Under the pieces are notes generated by a model that was not told the DNA's origin, searched no databases, and worked only from the letters and a program-made list of their open reading frames with translations. Of a DNA stretch of 64,000 nucleotides, positions 61,276 through 64,000 are shown piece by piece (position 1 is the first letter of the stretch; each line of letters starts with the position of its first letter). Both the position numbers and the translations under genes were made by a program. The stretch comes from Metabacillus niabensis (GTDB taxonomy: Bacteria; Bacillota; Bacilli; Bacillales; Bacillaceae): positions 1 to 64,000 of the forward strand of contig NZ_CADEPK010000011.1 of assembly GCF_902829255.1 (NCBI RefSeq), given 5' to 3'.

Positions 61276-61810
61276 TTTTCGTCTATCTCCTCACTTAATA
61301 GATTTTTTTAACGGAATTTCATAACAACCCGATTAACGGTGTATCTGCCACTTGCGATGTTTGTAGAAAAAGGAAGATTTATATAACTACTCAAAACAAA
61401 AAAGCAAGTGTAAAAACGCATCATCGCGCATCACACTTGCTTAAGATATAATCGTTAATATTAAAGAAAAAGAGGTAACTCCATAACAAAAATAATGTGT
61501 AAAAATACGAAGAAAGCTCTTTAATATTCAGAATATATCAATTATGGATCAGAGTCTATATAGCAAATAATTACTTTTTCCACTCTTATTGACCGTTTCA
61601 CAAGTTGATGTGCAAATGCACTGGTTGTAAAGTAACCAACTTATAAAATTTGAGCTTTTAACTCAATCAATAAGGCAACTAAAGTTGCCGATCGGCATTT
61701 GACCCGGCTGTCCGTATGGCCTTAACATCCTTTATAAGGGAAGTGGTCAAAAATTATCTGCTTGGAAAGACCCAAATATTTTGAAATGAAGCTTTCCATT
61801 TACGCATCTT
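61276..61810 (-). promoter_or_regulatory. Long structured leader of the carboxynorspermidine operon
   Basis: Reading leftwards from the promoter at 61811-61839, the first fold is a three-way junction: P1 TTTGACC/GGTCAAA (61745-61751 with 61698-61704), P2 CCTT/AAGG, P3 GGC/GCC. Next come GCCGATCGGC and GGCAACT/AGTTGCC, which exclude each other. A second three-way junction has AAGTT/AACTT, GGTT/AACC and GTGCA/TGCAC (61602-61642). Finally there is an intrinsic terminator, AGCAAGTGT/ACACTTGCT plus TTTTTT (61397-61442). A terminator inside a leader implies attenuation. I could not match it to a known riboswitch. Confidence 0.6.
61397..61442 (-). terminator. Attenuator terminator in the polyamine leader
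   Basis: AAGCAAGTGT pairs with ACACTTGCTT, followed on the minus strand by TTTTTTG and TTTTG. It lies about 120 nt upstream of the first gene, inside the leader. Confidence 0.82.
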
Positions 61811-61839
61811 TTATAATAACACATGCTATATTATTGCAA
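61811..61839 (-). promoter_or_regulatory. Promoter of the carboxynorspermidine operon
   Basis: Minus strand: TTGCAA (61834-61839), a 17-nt spacer, TTATAA (61811-61816); an 18-nt spacer would give TATAAA. Confidence 0.6.
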
Positions 61840-62101
61840 AAGAAAAAAATAAAATTATTTATTAAAAATCGACAAATTAAGACATTTCTATATTTTACAT
61901 TGCAAAATGATGCCTAAAACAACTTCGTAAAACCCTTTTATATTTGTAGATTAAGATGCACTAAATAAAAATGAAACATAATAAAAATTATCTCCAATTT
62001 TAATGAAAGACCAAAATTTTCATTTTTTTCGGATGCTTCATTAAGAAGTAATTCGTGTATGTTTCTAGGCTCTATGGACAGATTTCTCACTTTTTTACAA
62101 G

Positions 62102-62172
62102 CTTTAAATAGTTTATAATTATTTGATAAAGTAGATACTTTAATCTTTAAATAGTTTATAATTATCTGATAA
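62102..62172 (+). repeat. Two 28-bp direct repeats upstream of mqo
   Basis: Copies at 62102-62129 and 62145-62172 begin CTTTAAATAGTTTATAATTA and differ at one base. They are spaced 43 bp start to start (about four helical turns), 150-220 bp before the mqo start. The region 61840-62250 is otherwise AT-rich without a gene. Confidence 0.85.
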
Positions 62173-62322
62173 TAGAAAAATTTTAATTTTATATAGTTTG
62201 CGTATTTAAAATGGTTAATTTAGACAGAAAAGGTGTTTGACTAAATCGTGTCTTGGTTTGTTGTGACGCATATAAACAGCGCTTACATCCTTTCTGCAAA
62301 TTTTAGGGGGATAAGGAGTAAA

Positions 62323-63825
62323 ATGAGCAATAAAGAAACTACCACAGACGTTATCTTAATTGGTGCCGGAATCATGAGTGCGACTTTAGGGACACTTCTA
62401 AAAGAACTAGTTCCTGATTGGAAAATTACTGTTTTTGAAAAGCTTTCAAAAGCAGGTGAGGAAAGCTCTAACGAATGGAATAATGCAGGTACGGGGCATG
62501 CGGCATTGTGTGAACTAAACTACACAGTCGAAAAACCAGATGGATCTGTTGATATTAGTAAAGCGATCAGCATAAATGAACAGTTTCAGGTTTCAATGCA
62601 GTTTTGGTCTTATCTTGTAAACAGCAAGCTGATACATAATCCACAGGATTTTATTATGCCTTTGCCACATATGAGTTTAGTACAAGGGGAACAAAATGTA
62701 TCGTTTTTAAAAAAGCGTTTTAAAGCGTTATCAAACAATCCGTTATTTAAAGGGATGGAATTTTCCGATGAGCCGGAAAAATTAATGGAATGGATTCCGC
62801 TCATTATGAAAGACCGCAAATTAGATGAACCAATCGCGGCTACGAAAATTGACTCTGGTACTGATGTTAATTTTGGTGCTTTAACACGTATGTTATTTGA
62901 ACACTTAAAGGGTCAAAATGTCGATATCCATTACAAACATAATGTTAGTAATATTTATCGTACGAGTGACGGCTTATGGGAATTAAAAGTGAAGAATCTT
63001 GAAAGTGGTAATGTTGAACACCATACTGCCAAATTTGTCTTTATTGGAGGCGGTGGAGGAAGCCTACATTTATTGCAAAAATCCGGTATTCCTGAAGGGA
63101 AGCATATTGGTGGTTTCCCGGTAAGTGGAATTTTTATGGTTTGTAATAATCCGGAAGTTGTTGCTCAGCATCATGCAAAGGTATATGGAAAAGCTAAGGT
63201 TGGTGCGCCACCTATGTCTGTTCCGCATTTGGACACGCGATATATTAACAACAGAAAAACGCTGCTTTTTGGACCATTTGCAGGCTTCTCACCAAAGTTT
63301 TTAAAAAATGGCTCAATGTTCGATTTAATAACTTCAGTGAAACCGGATAATCTTTTAACAATGCTTGCGGCAGGCGTAAAAGAGATGTCATTGACGAAAT
63401 ATTTAATCCAGCAAGTTATGCTATCAAAAGAACAGCGAATGGATGAGTTACGTGAGTTCATCCCAAATGCTAAAGATGAGGATTGGGATTTAGTAGTAGC
63501 TGGTCAACGTGTGCAAGTGATAAAAGATACTGAAGCTGGAGGAAAAGGAACGCTTCAATTTGGTACAGAAGTAATTACTGCTAAGGATGGTTCGATTGCA
63601 GCATTACTAGGTGCCTCTCCAGGTGCTTCAACAGCTGTTCACGTTATGCTTGAGGTAATTCAAAATTGCTTCCCAGAACATATGGATGAGTGGGGGCCGA
63701 AACTAAAAGAAATGATTCCTTCTTATGGGTTGTCATTAATGGAAAACCCTGAGCTTCTCCATGAAGTTCATACTTCTACAGCGCAAGCGCTTGGTCTAAG
63801 CCAAAAAAGGCCGGTTTTTAGTTAA
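62323..63825 (+). CDS. mqo: Malate:quinone oxidoreductase
   Basis: A 500-residue peripheral membrane flavoprotein that oxidises malate to oxaloacetate and passes electrons to the quinone pool. The FAD-binding motif [20 protein letters not shown] (about 10-29) is followed by [21 protein letters not shown] (about 48-68), [20 protein letters not shown], and the C-terminal [15 protein letters not shown]. The start is 62323 ([10 protein letters not shown]) with AAGGAG upstream; the frame extends to 62248 without a ribosome site. Length is typical. Confidence 0.95.
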   Translation: MSNKETTTDVILIGAGIMSATLGTLLKELVPDWKITVFEKLSKAGEESSNEWNNAGTGHAALCELNYTVEKPDGSVDISKAISINEQFQVSMQFWSYLVNSKLIHNPQDFIMPLPHMSLVQGEQNVSFLKKRFKALSNNPLFKGMEFSDEPEKLMEWIPLIMKDRKLDEPIAATKIDSGTDVNFGALTRMLFEHLKGQNVDIHYKHNVSNIYRTSDGLWELKVKNLESGNVEHHTAKFVFIGGGGGSLHLLQKSGIPEGKHIGGFPVSGIFMVCNNPEVVAQHHAKVYGKAKVGAPPMSVPHLDTRYINNRKTLLFGPFAGFSPKFLKNGSMFDLITSVKPDNLLTMLAAGVKEMSLTKYLIQQVMLSKEQRMDELREFIPNAKDEDWDLVVAGQRVQVIKDTEAGGKGTLQFGTEVITAKDGSIAALLGASPGASTAVHVMLEVIQNCFPEHMDEWGPKLKEMIPSYGLSLMENPELLHEVHTSTAQALGLSQKRPVFS

Positions 63826-64000
63826 GGCTCTTTTCTGAAAGTGAGACTTCTGTGTGTTACATGGGTAGGTGAGGCACCTCAAATGTTTACACTAAGGCGG
63901 TATACCACCCACCCCGCGAAAAGGGAGTACTGTATGAGGAAATCAAGAAAAACGACAACTAAGTAAAAAGCAACAAAGTTTACGAAAACAGCCTTAGTCT
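63826..64000 (+). repeat. Dispersed composite repeat, copy D (to window edge)
   Basis: AGGCTCTTTTCTGAAAGTGA on the left, ACCACCCACCCCGCG and GAGTACTG in the core, GAGGAAATCAAG, then ACAAAGTTTACGAAAACAG and CCTTAG on the right. It shares its left end, CCACCCACCCCGCG block and right end with copy C at 50.1-50.35 kb. Confidence 0.75.

Noticed and set aside
61698..61751. c-di-GMP-I riboswitch
   Set aside because: GACAGCCGGGT resembles its 3' part, but the GCAAACC and GACGCAAAGC cores are missing.

Overview
The window looks like a chromosomal segment of a low-GC, spore-forming member of the Bacillaceae. It carries gamma-type SASP and SspK genes, PerR with a Per box, FabL and YfhS/YfhP-type proteins. 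Gene order matches the Bacillus subtilis yfhD-yfhE-recX-yfhH-sspK-yfhJ-yfhP-mutY-yfhS-fabL-sspE-ygaB-ygaC-ygaD-ygaE-hemL-bcp-perR-ygzB-ygxA-rrn block, read here from right to left from about 31.4 kb to 1 bp. Function calls come from reading motifs and recalling families; no database search was run.

Layout. 1-5.4 kb: the 5' end of a leftward rRNA operon with two tandem promoters, then ygxA, ygzB, perR, a 2-hydroxyacid dehydrogenase, an M29 aminopeptidase and bcp. 5.4-16.2 kb: an insertion relative to B. subtilis order, made of a small potassium channel, a YesM/YesN-type two-component system under a perfect cre box, an Lpl-type carbohydrate ABC importer and a three-gene ABC-2 exporter. 16.4-31.4 kb: the conserved hemL-to-yfhD housekeeping and sporulation block. 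31.4-36.8 kb: a DnaA-box cluster, an amidase, a DEAD-box helicase, a histidine phosphatase, a tRNA-like RNA and rlmI. 37-50 kb: accessory genes, including an ArsR-controlled exporter, a chemoreceptor, a lone FNR-type reductase, AraC and Crp-family regulators, and a PyrR-attenuated codBA cytosine salvage operon. 50.4-64 kb: a deoxyribosyltransferase, a DUF418 plus DesK/DesR-like operon, a dimethylargininase, an ada/alkA/ogt alkylation-repair operon, a norspermidine-type polyamine operon with a long attenuated leader, and mqo.

The most interesting material is non-coding. (1) The leader of a GNAT acetyltransferase (about 30.0-30.23 kb) contains a degenerate tRNA-like fold followed by four mutually exclusive helices; the last one sequesters the Shine-Dalgarno. 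(2) At 35367-35568 a perfect tRNA acceptor stem, D-arm and T-arm enclose about 150 nt of extra structure in place of the anticodon arm. (3) Six DnaA boxes (five consensus) lie within 160 bp at 31494-31653, with no dnaA/dnaN in the window. (4) The carboxynorspermidine operon has a leader of about 0.5 kb with two three-way-junction folds and an intrinsic terminator. Several dispersed repeat families sit between genes: GGGGACTGTCCCC palindromes, a composite repeat of about 130-240 bp, and a GCGGAAGCGCC hairpin.
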